A stretch of 64,000 nt of DNA, taken from the NCBI GenBank assembly GCA_023052935.1, contig CM041292.1, positions 116,618,936 to 116,682,935 of the forward strand. The letters are read 5' to 3'. Shown here one piece after another: positions 42,960 to 54,401 of the stretch. The position numbers and the translations under genes were made by a program. How positions within the stretch are numbered: position 1 is the first letter of the stretch; each line of letters opens with the position of its first letter. Source of the stretch: Piezodorus guildinii. Lineage: Eukaryota; Arthropoda; Insecta; Hemiptera; Pentatomidae. The notes beneath the pieces are model-generated. The model saw only the letters and a list, made by a program, of their open reading frames with translations, was not told where the DNA came from and did not search any database.

Positions 42960-43095
42960 TTTATCTAAATAACGAATAAAAATGTATCTATTATTTATCA
43001 TCTGTTGGTAACTTTCGAATGATTTATTCGTTATTCGAATAACGAATAAAAATATGGTTTATTTGTTATTTATTATTCGTTATATATTATCTAAA
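42960..43095. repeat. Cluster of TATTCG/CGAATA repeats with a perfect palindrome
   Basis: TTATTCGTTATT and its complement recur several times. 43023-43050 is a perfect 28-bp palindrome centred on TTCGAA, with half-site TTTATTCGTTATTC. It lies just left of the inverted satellite array. Confidence 0.8.
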
Positions 43096-43179
43096 TAAAT
43101 TTTCATTCCATTGGAGAAATCTGATGATAGCGGTGAATGGATTTCCTTAATGTAAACACTTTTCCTACTAAAAAAATTA

Positions 43180-43530
43180 TCTTTTTTTATATCTTATCTC
43201 GAAAACGAATTACTGGATTTCCTCCATTTCAACAGTTTCCCGACTAATTTGGGTTACACACGAAAATAAGCATACAATTTTTCCTCGACTGTCCATTCGC
43301 TTTTCTGGGCGTATCTCTTGACCAGATCAAGCCATTTCCACCAATTTGACAGTTTTACGACTATTTTGGGGCAGTTAAACTCGAGAATGAGCATAAAATT
43401 TTCCCACAAATTTCCAATCGCTTTTTCGGGAGGATCTCGTTAACAGATTGATTGATTTTCTCCATTCCGACTATTTTGGAGTGAACTGATCAATCGCTTT
43501 CCACCATTTTGACAGTTTTCCGATCATGGT
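43180..43530 (-). repeat. Satellite array, left arm (inverted)
   Basis: About three units of the same ~120-bp repeat as the right arm, in reverse orientation. Diagnostic words: CGACTATTTTGGGGCAGTT, CGAAAATAAGCATACAATTT, CCATTCGCTTTTCTGGGCGT, CATTTCCACCAATTTGACAG. The innermost stretch 43450-43487 is complementary to 43669-43705 with about one mismatch. Confidence 0.8.
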
Positions 43531-43668
43531 TCTTCGCTCACGAATTCAGAAGAATCCTGAAGGAGGTTTTCGTAATGGTCATCAATGTTACAGTATAGGC
43601 TTAAAGGCATTTGTATATTATTTGTTGTCACATAATTAAAAAAATAAATAAAATATTTCTCCCGACTA
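43531..43668. other. Spacer between satellite arms
   Basis: Unique AT-rich DNA between the two arms. No coding capacity is visible. Confidence 0.5.
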
Positions 43669-44430
43669 CTCCAAAATAGTCGGAATGAAGAAAATCAATC
43701 AATCTGTTCTCGAGATGCGCCCGGAAAAGCGAATGGAAATTCAGGTGAAAATCGTATCCTAATTTTCATGTATACCTACCCCCAAATAGTCTAAGAATTA
43801 TCGAATTGGTGGAAATCCATCGATCTGTTCAATAGAGACGCCCGGGAAAGCGAATGGAAATTTGGGGAAAATTTGTATGCTTATTTTCTTGTCTAACTGT
43901 CCCTAAATAGTCGGAAAATTAGAAATTGTGAAAATCCATTGATCTGTTAAAGAGATACGCCCGGAAAAGCAATTGGAAATTCGGTGAAAATTTTTACTCT
44001 AATTTTCTTGTGCAACTGCCCCAAAATAGTCGGAATGTTTTTGAATGGGTGAAAATCCAGTGATTCGTTTTCGAGATATGCCTGGAAAAGCCAATGGAAA
44101 TTTAGGGAAAAATTTTAAGTTTATTTTCGTGTGTAACTGCCCCAAAATGGTCGGAGCATTGTCGAAATTGTGGAAATCCATTGATCTGTTAAAGAGAAAC
44201 GCTCGGAAAAGCGAATGAAAATTCAGTGAAATATTTTATTCTAATTTTCGTGTGCAATTGCCTCCAAATAGTCGGAAAATTTTCGAAATGGTGAAAATCC
44301 AATGATTCGTTTTCGTGATACTTCAAGAAAAGGGAATGGAAATTCGGAGAAAAATTGTATGCTTATTTTCATGTTTACCTGTTATAAATAGTCGGAAAAT
44401 TTTCGAAATGGTGAAAATCCAGTGATTCGT
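43669..44430 (+). repeat. Satellite array, right arm: ~120-bp units in A/B pairs
   Basis: TAGTCGG (or its variant) recurs at 43678, 43787, 43908, 44027, 44148, 44269 and 44389, spacing 109-121 bp. Units alternate: type A has CTCTAATTTTC or close (units 1, 3, 5) and type B has GCTTATTTTC or close (2, 4, 6). Types also differ before the CGGAAAAGC block (GATCTGTTAAAGAG against GATTCGTTTTCGAG in most units). So the higher-order period is about 240 bp. No ORF of note. Confidence 0.85.
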
Positions 44431-45035
44431 TTGTTCGATTACAAAGGTTCATTATTGAATATAATTAACCGAAATTCAAGTGTTGCCTAATTTTTTTTAA
44501 TGTTGACGATTTTTTGACACTCTATCTCTGTCGGTGTAGTTCGAGTCAAAATTTTTACGAAAGTTCTGTTTTCAGTAATTAAGTGGAAAATCTTTTTTGT
44601 TGTAACATATGTCGCTAGGACCTACCATTTAGGAGCTATATTGGTTTAAATAAAAAAAGTTACCAATGTCTATATGTACAGAGTTGATAAAAAATAAATT
44701 TTGTTGTTAGATTATTTCTTTCTCAATCTTCTAAACTTCATATTGCTACGTTTTGACCGGTACCTTTTCTAAGGCAGTGGTATCTTCAAAACAGTATTAA
44801 TTAATGTATTTATATAATATTTGGAACTATTGGAGTTCTTTTCCAGAGGTATCGATCCCAGTAGGTGGCATGCAGGGAAAGATACAAATAACCAGTTTTC
44901 AATAATTTACATTATTATTTAAAATTAGGTTATACATATGCAATATATTTACAAAATGCCTAGATCTATGTATGAGAATACCGAGGGATTCGATACTACT
45001 AATTTTGCAATACAATATTACAAACAAAGAAATAC
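44431..45035. other. Unassigned AT-rich DNA
   Basis: Starts with the TCGATTACAAAGGTTCATTA repeat shared with 14703. Nothing else recognised. Confidence 0.4.
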
Positions 45036-45360
45036 CTTAAAAACATTTAGTTGGCTGGGGAAGGTGGAACCAGACTTAGGCGTCCCTTTTCGGCTTTACC
45101 CTACAGCTGCTCTCTGTTCCCTGATAGACTTACTCTCTAGAATATGACTCTTCTCTGCTTGTAGATGGAACAAGACTGCCTTCTATGATTCTGAGTTTTC
45201 TCACCCTCATCACATCACCCTCTCTTCTTTCCAAAGATACTGTTTTTTGGATTTGCTGATCTGCTGTGGGACTAAGGAGGAGGACTATGCCTCTAGGGCT
45301 AGGGTCTAGGAAGTTTTCTGGGGTATCGCGGAGGGTTCCCAAGGGAGATAAGTTAACGCC
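45036..45360. other. GC-richer island, no gene recognised
   Basis: A short minus-strand frame (45130-45342, 70 codons) is present with no domain. No repeat counterpart was seen. Confidence 0.3.
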
Positions 45361-45599
45361 TTTTGAACTTTTGCCGAATAGGCTTATTTATATTTCCTTG
45401 ATTAATATTAAAATTATTTAATAATGAACTTACTCCCCTCATTATCCTCAATAAATAACAATATCAATCCGCCCTTCCATCCGCTCAATATCCTTGACTG
45501 GAAAAAGCAGTAAATTATTTATAGACATATCCATTGTCTATTGTTTTTCTAAATCAGGGAGAAATACCAAAGTTACCTTTTTTTAGCAGTTTTCTTTAG

Positions 45600-46080
45600 C
45601 TGAAAACTTGGACCGTCTTTTATCCTAGTTGATCAAGAAGTGTTAGATAACCTTTGCCGCCTATATCATAGGCAAGGAGATTAGGAGTTAAGGACATAGA
45701 TTAAGCAGCTCCTGAGGAATCAGTGTTACTAAGAGAGGCTAGCGATAATCCAGACGCCCTAATAGATTCCCTATCTCGGGGAGGGCTGCAAATTAGCAGA
45801 GTAATCCGCGGGCCCTTTAGCCCCTTTCTTAAACATTAATGCCCCCTGGAAATATTCTACCGTGCTAATCCTACTCTCTGTTAATCCCTCCAACCACATG
45901 CTCCTTCTACATTTAATACATTTTCCTAATTCCCCGAGCAGTTTTAATCACTCGGAACAATATCATTAATATTATGATTCCTGCTTAAAGCCTTTCTGAA
46001 GTTCCCCCGACCGGCTACCAGAGCTTACCCTGCATCAACTTTATCCATAGTCTCCCTCATCTTCATTCGCTGTACAATAA
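45600..46080. other. GC-richer island, no gene recognised
   Basis: Balanced composition with interspersed ATTA/TAAT words and no open frame worth noting. Candidate conserved non-coding host DNA. Confidence 0.35.
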
Positions 46081-46261
46081 ACTATTTTACCCATTCCAAT
46101 ATTTGTATTTTGGAATTAATAAAAATACAATATTATAAATAAAATTAAATATTTTTACTATTTTTAGAAAAAAAAAAAAGTATCAACAATCAAACCTCAT
46201 GATTTTCGCCTATTGAAATGAAAAAGTAATAATTAAAAACCGCTAAACTATTTCAGCCTAA

Positions 46262-46719
46262 ACTATAATTCGGGATATGTGTCATCCACTTCGAAAGGAA
46301 ATAGCAGATGCCTGGCAATCCATATGGGACGAAAGCCCTCCTAGCAAACTGAAAACAATTAAAAGAACAGTAAAGCCATGGAGCTCGTCAAGTCGCAGAG
46401 AGGAAGTTGTCCTAGCTAGGTTGAGGATAGGCCACACTAACCTGACACATATACATCATATCACCAAACAGCCACCCCCAAAGTGCCAACACTGTAAAAA
46501 CCCGCTTACTGTCAGACACATATTGGAGAAATACCCTTTTTACCGATCATATTTTAACAGATTAGGAATAAGACCTGATAGAGCTACCTTATTGAGCGAT
46601 AACGAAAATAATATAAAATTATTGCTAAACTTTCTCAAAGCCCAGCAGCTGCTAAATAAAATATATAGGGATACTGTACACAAAAAAACAAAAAATAATA
46701 AAACAATCGTGTGGGACTA

Positions 46720-46722
<3 letters not shown>
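46262..46722 (+). pseudogene. I-clade LINE ORF2 C-terminus, 5'-truncated
   Basis: A 147-codon frame from 46277 to 46720 is open: DAWQSIWDESPPSKLKTIK, RREEVVLARLRIGHTNLTH, then CQHCKNPLTVRHILEKYPFY. This is the region after RNase H in I-clade ORF2. In the finger (usually C-x2-C..H..C) the last Cys is Tyr. A near-identical minus-strand copy lies at 8634-9001. The stop codon runs directly into an AC then AT microsatellite. The RT and RNase H are missing, so this cannot act alone. Confidence 0.75.

Positions 46723-46800
<78 letters not shown>
46723..46800. repeat. (AC)n(AT)n microsatellite at LINE 3' end
   Basis: About 28 bp of AC followed by about 50 bp of AT, directly after the LINE stop codon. 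3' UTR sequence (GATAGAAGTTAAAT.., ending in an AAC run near 46965) follows, and part of it recurs near the 8.5-kb copy. Confidence 0.9.
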
Positions 46801-46806
<6 letters not shown>

Positions 46807-46999
46807 ACATATCACTAAACTATATTCACATATATTTATATACATATATGATTTTTTTTTTTTAAATTTAGATAGAAGTTAAATGAAATAAACAAAGGAA
46901 ATAAAGGCGTTGATGACCATCTGGTTTTACGCCTCAAAACCAAAACCAACAACAACAACAACTAAACTATATATATTTTTTTTTTTTAGAACAAAAAAT

Positions 47000-47430
47000 T
47001 AAATGTGGCTGAATTAAACTGTTATTCCCAATCTTAAAGGTAAAAAGGCGAATATACTGAAATTATGATCGATTATACTGAGTATACATTGATACTGTAT
47101 GAGTATACGATTGAGTCCTATATAGAATTTACATGTTGTTCACCACTATATGTCATTATTATATGCTTGCTATTACTATAAAGATTTTAGTTTTAATGTA
47201 AATATTTTTTGACACATACAATACATTTAATGTTTTGGTTTCGCGTTTGAAAAAACGAAAATGAATGACAGTTTCCCAAAGAACATGTGCAGAATGTTCA
47301 AGCAAAGATTTATGCTGTATTTTTGCAATAGAAAATTTTGGTTATCTGTTGTTTTTTAAAATTTTACTTGATGGACAATCCAATCAGACAATGTAACACG
47401 ACATTTTTCATTTTTATGATTCCTTTACCA
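47000..47430. other. Unassigned AT-rich DNA
   Basis: Nothing recognised. Confidence 0.4.
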
Positions 47431-47432
47431 AT

Positions 47433-47890
47433 TACGAGGCATGTTTTTTAAGTAAGTACCGTTTTAGAATTAAAAAAAGACGTGCAAAGATATCGCAATA
47501 ATTTTATTTTTACATGAAAGCCTGTACCTTAATCTACTTTTCTACATGATTTCCATGAATTTCGAGGCACTTGTCATAACGCGGCTCCAGTTTTTGAACA
47601 CCCTCCTCAAAAAATTCTGCCGCCTGACTTGTTAACCACTGCATCACAAATGTTTTGACTATGTCATCGTCTTGAAGACGCCGACCGTCTAGGTGTTTCT
47701 TCAAGTGCAGGAACAAATGATAGTTGCTGGGCGCCAGATCAGGGTTGTATGGATGATGATCTAGAGTTTCCCAACTCATGGCACAAGGAGAACCAAGCTT
47801 ATAATGAAGAAATTCCAAGTGGGGCACAGGTACTTGCACCCTACCAGATATTCCCTGTTTTCCATCGCTGACATCATCTTACTAGCTTTC
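47433..47890 (-). pseudogene. mariner-like transposon fragment, transposase C-terminus and one TIR
   Basis: The minus-strand frame 47534-47839 reads HHPYNPDLAPSNYHLFLHLK, then a DDDIVKTFV..WL..QAAEFFEEG segment and YDKCLEIHGNHVEK, the C-terminal third of a mariner transposase. In mariner the catalytic third Asp is in PSDYHLF; here it is Asn, so the copy is dead. The upstream D-N-A-x-x-H block is gone. The end CGAGGCATGTTTTTTAAGTA next to a TA dinucleotide (47433-47434) fits a mariner inverted terminus. The other end is missing. Confidence 0.85.
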
Positions 47891-47899
47891 AATGATCGA

Positions 47900-48440
47900 G
47901 ATCTCCAACATAATATAAATGTCCTATAGAGGAATTATCTACTACAAACATTTGAAGAGTAGTTTCAAATATCTGGAAACCCATCTCAATGAGAGTGGCT
48001 ATATAAACGAAGAAGTGGCCCGAATAATTGGAGCGGCAGGGAAGATGTTCTGCATGGTCAAAAGGGGTTTCCTGGGGAGAAGAGAGGCGGCCAAACGAAC
48101 TAAACTAGCTGTCTATAAATCGACATTCCTCCTTGTTCTATCGTAATTCTCAGAATCCTGGACCCTCACCACAAAACGCAGGTGTCAGATACAGTCGAGA
48201 CCATTCTGGAGGAGCACAAAACTGCGGTTGTTTGGACATCTTTTTAGGATGGATCAGATGTGCCAGGAAGACCTAAGAGACCCGCACTGAAGGGAAAAGG
48301 AGATAGGTCTCGCATCTCCTGGGAGATTTGCAGGAGGCGGGGAATATATTGGATCAGGAGAGAAGAGTTGGTGCAGGAGGGAGACATGCGGACCAGAATC
48401 TACAACCAGGACCCTCACACCGAACAGCGGTAGAAGGGAG
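47900..48440 (+). pseudogene. RTE-like LINE fragment (RT C-terminal region)
   Basis: A frame near 47960 reads FKYLETHLNESGYINEEVAR, then IIGAAGKMF and RREAAKRTKLAVYKSTFLLV; after a stop ESWTLTT, then LRLFGHLFRMD. This order (KYLG..L, EI..RIG.A, TKL.VYKS, SESWTLT, GH..RMD) is typical of the C-terminal part of RTE-type and related LINE ORFs. Stops and frame changes show it is dead. It abuts the mariner fragment. Exact clade uncertain. Confidence 0.6.
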
Positions 48441-48915
48441 AATGATTATGATGTTTTTTGTTTGTTTTTTCTTCAGCTTTTATCCTTCTGCAGTAGTGTA
48501 ACCATTAACTTGCTGAAAATAATATCCATGGATGGCGCGTATGAAAGTTAAAAGTGTTGCTTTGAAGTCGACTAATAATGCAAGAAAACGTGAGAAAAGT
48601 CCACATTAGGCTTTTTAATATTAAATGGTTACACTGGCGAAGACCATAGAGCATAGGTTGGATATTATAATTGGACAGATCGAGAAATGGACGAACAACT
48701 TCTTGCCTTCAAGACACTTTAGGTGTGTTGTTTTGACATCAAGTGGCAGTATCATGGCCCACGAAGAGGCCAGGCGAGAAACATCTGGGAGGCAAAATGT
48801 TGTTTTTTATATTTCATGAAAAAATGCGAAATAAATTTTTCATTTCGTTATATCCATTCGTAATATTTATTAAGAATGATTATTTATTCTGATTCTAATT
48901 ATAATATAATTATAT
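48441..48915. other. Unassigned DNA
   Basis: The frame 48625-48819 has IEKWTNN..LPS, faintly like the region after the RT active site of Jockey or I elements. Too weak to call. Confidence 0.3.
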
Positions 48916-48917
48916 TA

Positions 48918-50364
48918 TAATTAACTCTTGTTCAATCCCACCTTAACGTGCCCTTACCAATGACAATACCTCCAAAAGCAATTCATCCGTACGAAGTTCG
49001 TGATATTATTAAGAGCTTGCCGAACAATAAAGCTCCAGGGTTTGACTTAATTACGAATTTCATTATTAAAAATTTACCATGGAAAGCAATCCTTTTTTTA
49101 ACCAATATTTATAATTCAATTTTCAAAATCACGTATTTTCCAGTCTTGTGGAAATATTCAGAAGTTATCATGGTGCTAAAACCAAATAAATCCTCAGACT
49201 GTTTAAATTCCTATCGCCCGATCAGCCTTCTTCCTTCGTTCTCAAAATTATTTGAAAAAATACTTCTTCACCGTTTAGATTCTCTTGAAATATTAAAGTT
49301 TATACCCGATCATCAGTTCGGCTTTAAAAAACATCATTCCACTATACAACAATCTCATCGTTTAGTTGATTTCATTTCAAATTCACTAGAGTCAAAAAAA
49401 TATTGTCCAGGTGTTTTCCTTGACATTAGTCAGGCTTTCGACAAGGTTTGGCACGAAGGATTGCTTTGCAAACTGAAAATTTTACTTCCACCTACGTTCT
49501 ATTTAATATTCCTTTCATACCTTTCGGATAGACATTTTTCTGTCAAAGTCGGGACCGAACTCTCAGACATTCAGCAAATTAAGGCAGGTGTACCTCAGGG
49601 CAGTGTTTTAGGACCAATATTGTTTAACATTTACATGTCAGATCTTCCCCAGCACAATGGGACTCTTTTGGCTACTTTTGCTGATGATACAGCTGTTCTT
49701 TGTTCAGATAAGGATCCTTTACAAGCGGCAATATCCCTCCAAAACCACCTTGATGAAATTTCTGCTTGGGCTTCTAGGTGGAAAATAAAGATGAACGAGT
49801 CCAAGAGTGCTCATGTAGTGTTCACCCTGAACCACAAACCTTCTCCTCCCATTAACTTTAATAATATTCCTATTCCGCCTTCCGACGAAATTCGATATTT
49901 AGGTATTCACTTGGACAAAAGACTGACCTGGAGTACCCACATTCGACAAAAACGCAAAGAACTCAACAGACGATACGGTCTTTTATCTAGATTACTTGAC
50001 AGACGCTCTAAATTATCATTAACCAACAAACTAACTCTTTACAAAGTTTTGCTAAAACCAATCTGGACATACGGGATAGAACTGTGTGGCTCTGCTAAAC
50101 CAACAAGTATCCAAAGAATACAGTCCTTTCAGTCGAAAGTGCTGCGCAAAATAGTGGACGCACCGTTCTACGTAACACGTTATACATAACGACTTAAACA
50201 TTCCGACTATTTCAGCCACTGCTACAGAACAATACAATAACTTCCACCAAAGACTAACATACAACACCAACCCTCTTACAGAAACATTAAAATGCTCTAC
50301 GAATCCTTACAGCCCACCCCGACGACTACGCAGGCGGTGGCCAAGAGATATGCTGATCACTTAA
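48918..50364 (+). pseudogene. Second Jockey family: ORF2 RT to C-terminus, one frameshift
   Basis: 5'-truncated before the RT. An open frame of over 410 codons (to 50189) holds NNKAPGFDLIT, SYRPISLLPSFSKLFEKIL, HQFGFKKHHST, FLDISQAFDKVWHEGL, AGVPQGSVLGP, the active site FADDTAVL and LGIHLDKRLTW. A net frameshift at about 50181-50187 moves the final 58 codons into another frame (NDLNIP.. to RRRWPRDMLIT, stop at 50362-50364). Clearly diverged from the 18-kb family in sequence while matching it motif by motif. The RT core looks intact, but without endonuclease or ORF1 this copy is not autonomous. Confidence 0.85.
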
Positions 50365-50480
50365 CGAACTCTGCTGTGATGAGCCGCTGCTTCAGCAGTC
50401 CACAAATTTGCTTATTGCAATGCAGATGGCAAATTAAATTTTATGTCAAATTTTTTTTGTTTTGTAATAAATAAATGATT
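50365..50480 (+). other. 3' UTR of the second Jockey family
   Basis: CTGCTGTGATGAGCCGCTGC and TTCAGCAG could form a hairpin. AATAAATAAATG near 50465 may hold the poly(A) signal. No target duplication was identified. Confidence 0.45.
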
Positions 50481-50719
50481 CTACGACTGAATTCTATCAT
50501 TAAAAACTATAACTGAATATCAAAAAATTTAATTATATTTATTCAGTTTTAAAAATAATGAGAAAAAATATATGTTTTTCATCCCTTATGGGTTGTTCAT
50601 TTTTTTAATTATGATTTTAATTAATGATCTATAAAAAATCTTCAGTGCTATTCATTATTTCACATTGTAAAAACAATAATCTGTAATACTGTTCATCGCA
50701 TTAGAATCGTACAAGGATT

Positions 50720-51190
50720 CTTAAACCGAATATAAGCTGATTTCCAGGGGTGGCTGTAATTCAAGACCCAGAGGTAGCCAACCATCCAACCTCCATGGAC
50801 TTGGCTACAGTATCAATAACGTTACCGCTCCCGGCTTGGTAAGAGGCTATTGATACGGAAGAAAAACTGGCGCCGAAAGAGAACTAACAAAGAGGATGAG
50901 GCTTGTCCAATTTTCTGCTCGATTTTGGTAGATCCCCCTTAACCGACTTGGAGGGTAACTCGATCATGGAGAACAGCTGGCTAATCGGCTGGTAATAGTA
51001 AGGGTAGGATACCCCCAGGGAGCTGCTCTGCCGGGCAAATACTTCTGTAAATAATCTCCCTCCTGTACATCTGCCGGCTAGGAGTTGTACATTTTCGGCT
51101 TAATGGCTTTCGGGACCTCATCACTGCCCTTGTAACTCGTTTGACCGGACGTGGCCATAAGGAGCACTATATCACTCCCAAATGGATCCT
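50720..51190. other. GC-richer island, no gene recognised
   Basis: Nearly 470 bp of balanced composition with no open frame longer than chance and no counterpart in this window. Candidate conserved non-coding host DNA. Confidence 0.35.
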
Positions 51191-51394
51191 AGGATATAAA
51201 TATCCAACATATTTCATCTTTCTTCTAGTATTCTATTTACCGGATTGCTCTTGTTAAAATAAAAAAGAATGAAGAGTATGCCTTAACGGAATGGTTCTTA
51301 TATACAAATAATTTAGTAGCTGAGACTCAACTAGCTCTACCGTTATTTAATTTTTTATTCGATGGTGATGATTTCAAGAAAAGGTAGAATTCTG

Positions 51395-52595
51395 TTTAAA
51401 ACTGTCGATAGACGTGAAAACTTTTTTTTTAATTCTCGATTTGGGCGAGACTTGTTGGAAAAAAGAGTACGTTCGTTAAAATAGATTATTTGGAGAATTC
51501 ATGATTTTATGATTATTGTTTCATTTAATTATAAAAGATCATCGCCCTGTACAACTACCCCCGCTACACTAAAATATCATCTATGCTCCAGGACTTACAG
51601 CTTCCAACAATTAAACATTTTGTCCATACTCAAACAGCTTCTTACTTCAGTAAAACACCAGTCTCCAAAAATCCTTTAATAAAGGAAATCGGTAACTATA
51701 ATAAAGCATCTCTAAAACGCTACACTCATAAAAGAACTAAACATGTGTTGCTAACTTAAACTAGTTTATCTTAATTTCTAATTTTATATTATCAATTGTG
51801 TTATCTGTTTTTTTTTTTTTTTTTTTTTTTTTATATGTAGGTTTTTTATTTAGTTTTTCCTACTACCATAGTTAATATCAATTTAATTTTACCACTAATT
51901 ATAGATTAGATAATTAGATTATAACTACCAAATGAACCAAACATTTGATGATTGTAAGGATGTCTCATCCGAAATCATTTATAAATTTTTTGTCAATATG
52001 TAAAAATGTAAATAAAGTTTATTTTCTTCTTTCTTCATCGCCCTGTTGAGATATATCATCTTGAAGTATTTCATCGTAATTTCAAACGTCATATTTCTAT
52101 GCTTATATGATTAAGATATTCTTTTTGATTTCGCTTTACTACGATTTAAATATTGGCAGTAGGATCATCATGATGTATGTTTAAATGTTTTCATGCAAAT
52201 TAATGTTTTAATAATATTCACAAATACCGATATTTTAGAGTCTAGAGAATTAAGATATTCATTATATTAACTTTATATACAGTAAGAGTTAAGTTCTAAG
52301 ACATATTTTATCTACAATGTCTTCACTCATTCATTTACAATTGTTTTAATTCAATTAAATACTGAAATAAAGTATTATAAATATCGATTTTTTTTGTGCC
52401 TATATTACACTGGGATCTATAACGTTCATGGAAATTGATATGATTATCCTATCTGTAACAGACAGGTATACACAGAGCGCATACGCCAGTCTAGAGCGTG
52501 TTGGTAATGTTACTATGGTTACGAAAACAAATTTTTTATTCCTGCCGAAAATCGCATAACGCTCCTAAAGAAGTTTTCACTTAAAAAAAAAAGAT
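51395..52595 (+). mobile_element. MITE-like repeat E, copy 2, interrupted
   Basis: Matches copy 1 (35165-36030) at both ends, including AAAGAAGTTTTCACTT at the right. It is interrupted by a 3' LINE fragment at 51551-52034. Copy 1 has the uninterrupted version of the same spot (near 35300), so it serves as the empty site. Confidence 0.6.
51551..52034 (+). mobile_element. 5'-truncated Jockey-like LINE with 12-bp target duplication
   Basis: Encodes the last ~68 residues of an ORF2: YNYPRYTKISSMLQDLQLPT, then IKHFVHTQTASYFSKTPVSK, NPLIKEIGNY, ending KRTKHVLLT and a stop (about 51758). A 3' UTR of ~270 bp with AATAAA near 52011 follows. TCATCGCCCTGT flanks both ends exactly (51539-51550 and 52035-52046). 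The family differs from both other Jockey families here. No poly(A) run is present; the tail is a short TTCTTCTTTCT. Confidence 0.85.
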
Positions 52596-52599
52596 TATT

Positions 52600-53540
52600 T
52601 ATATTCTTATTTAAGAAAAGTTGCTGTTTTTGAATTATTAGATTGTTCACATATAGGTACAATTTTAATACTTAAAATATGAATTATTTGTCCTTATATG
52701 ATAAATTTTTATTTCTTATATTTTTTTAAATTTAATTGAGTTTCGTTAAAGTCCTAACCACTATGGGTATGCCATATGATCAATGACCTGAACTAATTTT
52801 ATTAAGTTCATTTCATTTAGAAATAAGAAAATTGAAAAAAAATGTATACCTTATTTAAGATTTTACTAAGTCATGGGAGCATTTCTTCATTGTTGTTGTA
52901 TCTCTCCAGCTAAACATTCAAGTTCAAATACAGATATATTCTATCATTTTTAGTTGAAGCAGTTTGAAGCATTTTCAATCAGAATCACATGGATGAGAAG
53001 GACACTAAGATAGAGCAATACGTAAGTAGAACTGAGCCAGCGGCCACTTTAGAAAACACTTTCACGAATTAAAAAAAAAAAAAAAAATGTTTTGGCTACA
53101 TATGAAATGTATTGCAAGAAAAAAACCGCTGCAAGTTATTAAGCAATGGTTTATTATTTCCAAATAACAATAGTGGGGTATAACTGTTTATAAGGCTGTT
53201 GATAGGCAATTAAGTAATATGAAAAGCACTAATTCAAACTATCATATCATAACATTAAAATCTAAGCTAGTTGTAAACCAAATTCAATGATGTTTTGTTT
53301 ATTTGGTCCAAAAATTTTTTTGGAGAATAGCACTGGGATCTCCTGGAACCCTGATTTGCTATCTACTGGTGAATGGCAAAGTTTAGTTTGTCGTTACCGA
53401 GTGTATAACCTAAATCATTACTTCAAGATAATTTTCTTGATGCTTATAAAGTTTCTATTCATTTTCATTGTATTATTGACATGTAATACTTTTTTTTTTG
53501 TTTATCGGGCTTTACTGATTCTAAAACTCAATACACACTT
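52600..53540. other. Unassigned AT-rich DNA
   Basis: The frame 53287-53571 (94 codons, plus) has a hydrophobic C-terminal half, but no recognised domain or splice signals convincing enough to call. Confidence 0.35.
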
Positions 53541-53544
53541 TTAT

Positions 53545-53812
53545 CTATCTTCAAAAATAACTAAGTTATAAGCGTATTAATGTTAATAATATCAATTTTT
53601 TCTTTTCTTTTTTCTCTTTTATATAATTATTAAAAAACAATAATGAATTTTTTTCTATCTTTGAAAATAACGTAGTTACAAGAGTATATATAAGCGAGAT
53701 TTCAATTTTCCAATTTTTTCTTCTTTTTTTCTCTTTTATATAATTATTCGCGGTTTTTTCGTTAAAAACGATAGTGAATTTTTTTTCTATCTTCGAAAAT
53801 AACGTAGTTTAA
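53545..53812. repeat. Short tandem repeat, units of about 110-132 bp
   Basis: CTATCTTCRAAAATAAC-type words recur at 53545, 53655 and 53787. Between them TTTTTCT..CTCTTTTATATAATTATT is repeated. Two units plus the start of a third. Confidence 0.75.
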
Positions 53813-53869
53813 GGTGTAGATTCTTTTAGGTGAAGGTCAAATTTCTATGAATAAAATTGGAGGCTGATT

Positions 53870-53935
53870 TCTACTTCACTATTCTTTTATTGAAAAAAAT
53901 CGCACTGTGTTTCGGCTACAAATGCCATCTTCAGG
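53870..53935 (-). ncRNA. Hammerhead-ribozyme-like motif with intact core boxes
   Basis: On the minus strand 53903-53935: CCTGAAGA, TGGC, loop, AGCC, GAAACACAGTG. CUGAAGA fits the CUGANGA box, GAAA is intact, and GGC/GCC forms stem II. The minus-strand Jockey copy inserted directly beside it, so the repeat it belonged to is interrupted here. Probable Penelope-like or retrozyme-like terminal repeat. Confidence 0.55.
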
Positions 53936-54401
53936 TGCAGTGGAAACTTTTTTTTTTATTTATTTTTTTTTTTTTATTCGTATATATTACAATTTGTCAT
54001 AATAGACAATAATAATAGTACTACAGGATCTCATTCATACAATATTTACAATATAAACAAAAGGAAAGTCAAATTACATAAAATAAAATCAAAATAAATA
54101 AACGTATACAATAACAAAATTTATAGACAAAATAAATACAAATAAATGAAGTTAACAAATAAATAAACAAAACATGTCACATTCATACCTATGTACAATA
54201 TTTACAATCAGCTCGGGAACCCCAGACGGGACTTGTCCCCCCACTTGTGGAAGGACAAGCAGAGTCTAAAGGGTCCCAGCGCCTCCCTCTCAGCCGCATC
54301 ACTGGTGAGAGCCAGCGGAAGCTAAGTGAGGGCGCCACAGCCACAATCACACCGCACATGAGAGGAGAATCTGACCAGTGTCAGAACTCCAGAATAGATT
54401 T

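Noticed and set aside
48625..48819. Possible Jockey or I-clade RT fragment (IEKWTNN)
   Set aside because: Only one short resemblance; not enough to separate from chance.
53287..53571. Possible terminal exon with membrane segment
   Set aside because: The hydrophobic half is due to T-rich DNA, and the acceptor-like sequence is weak.
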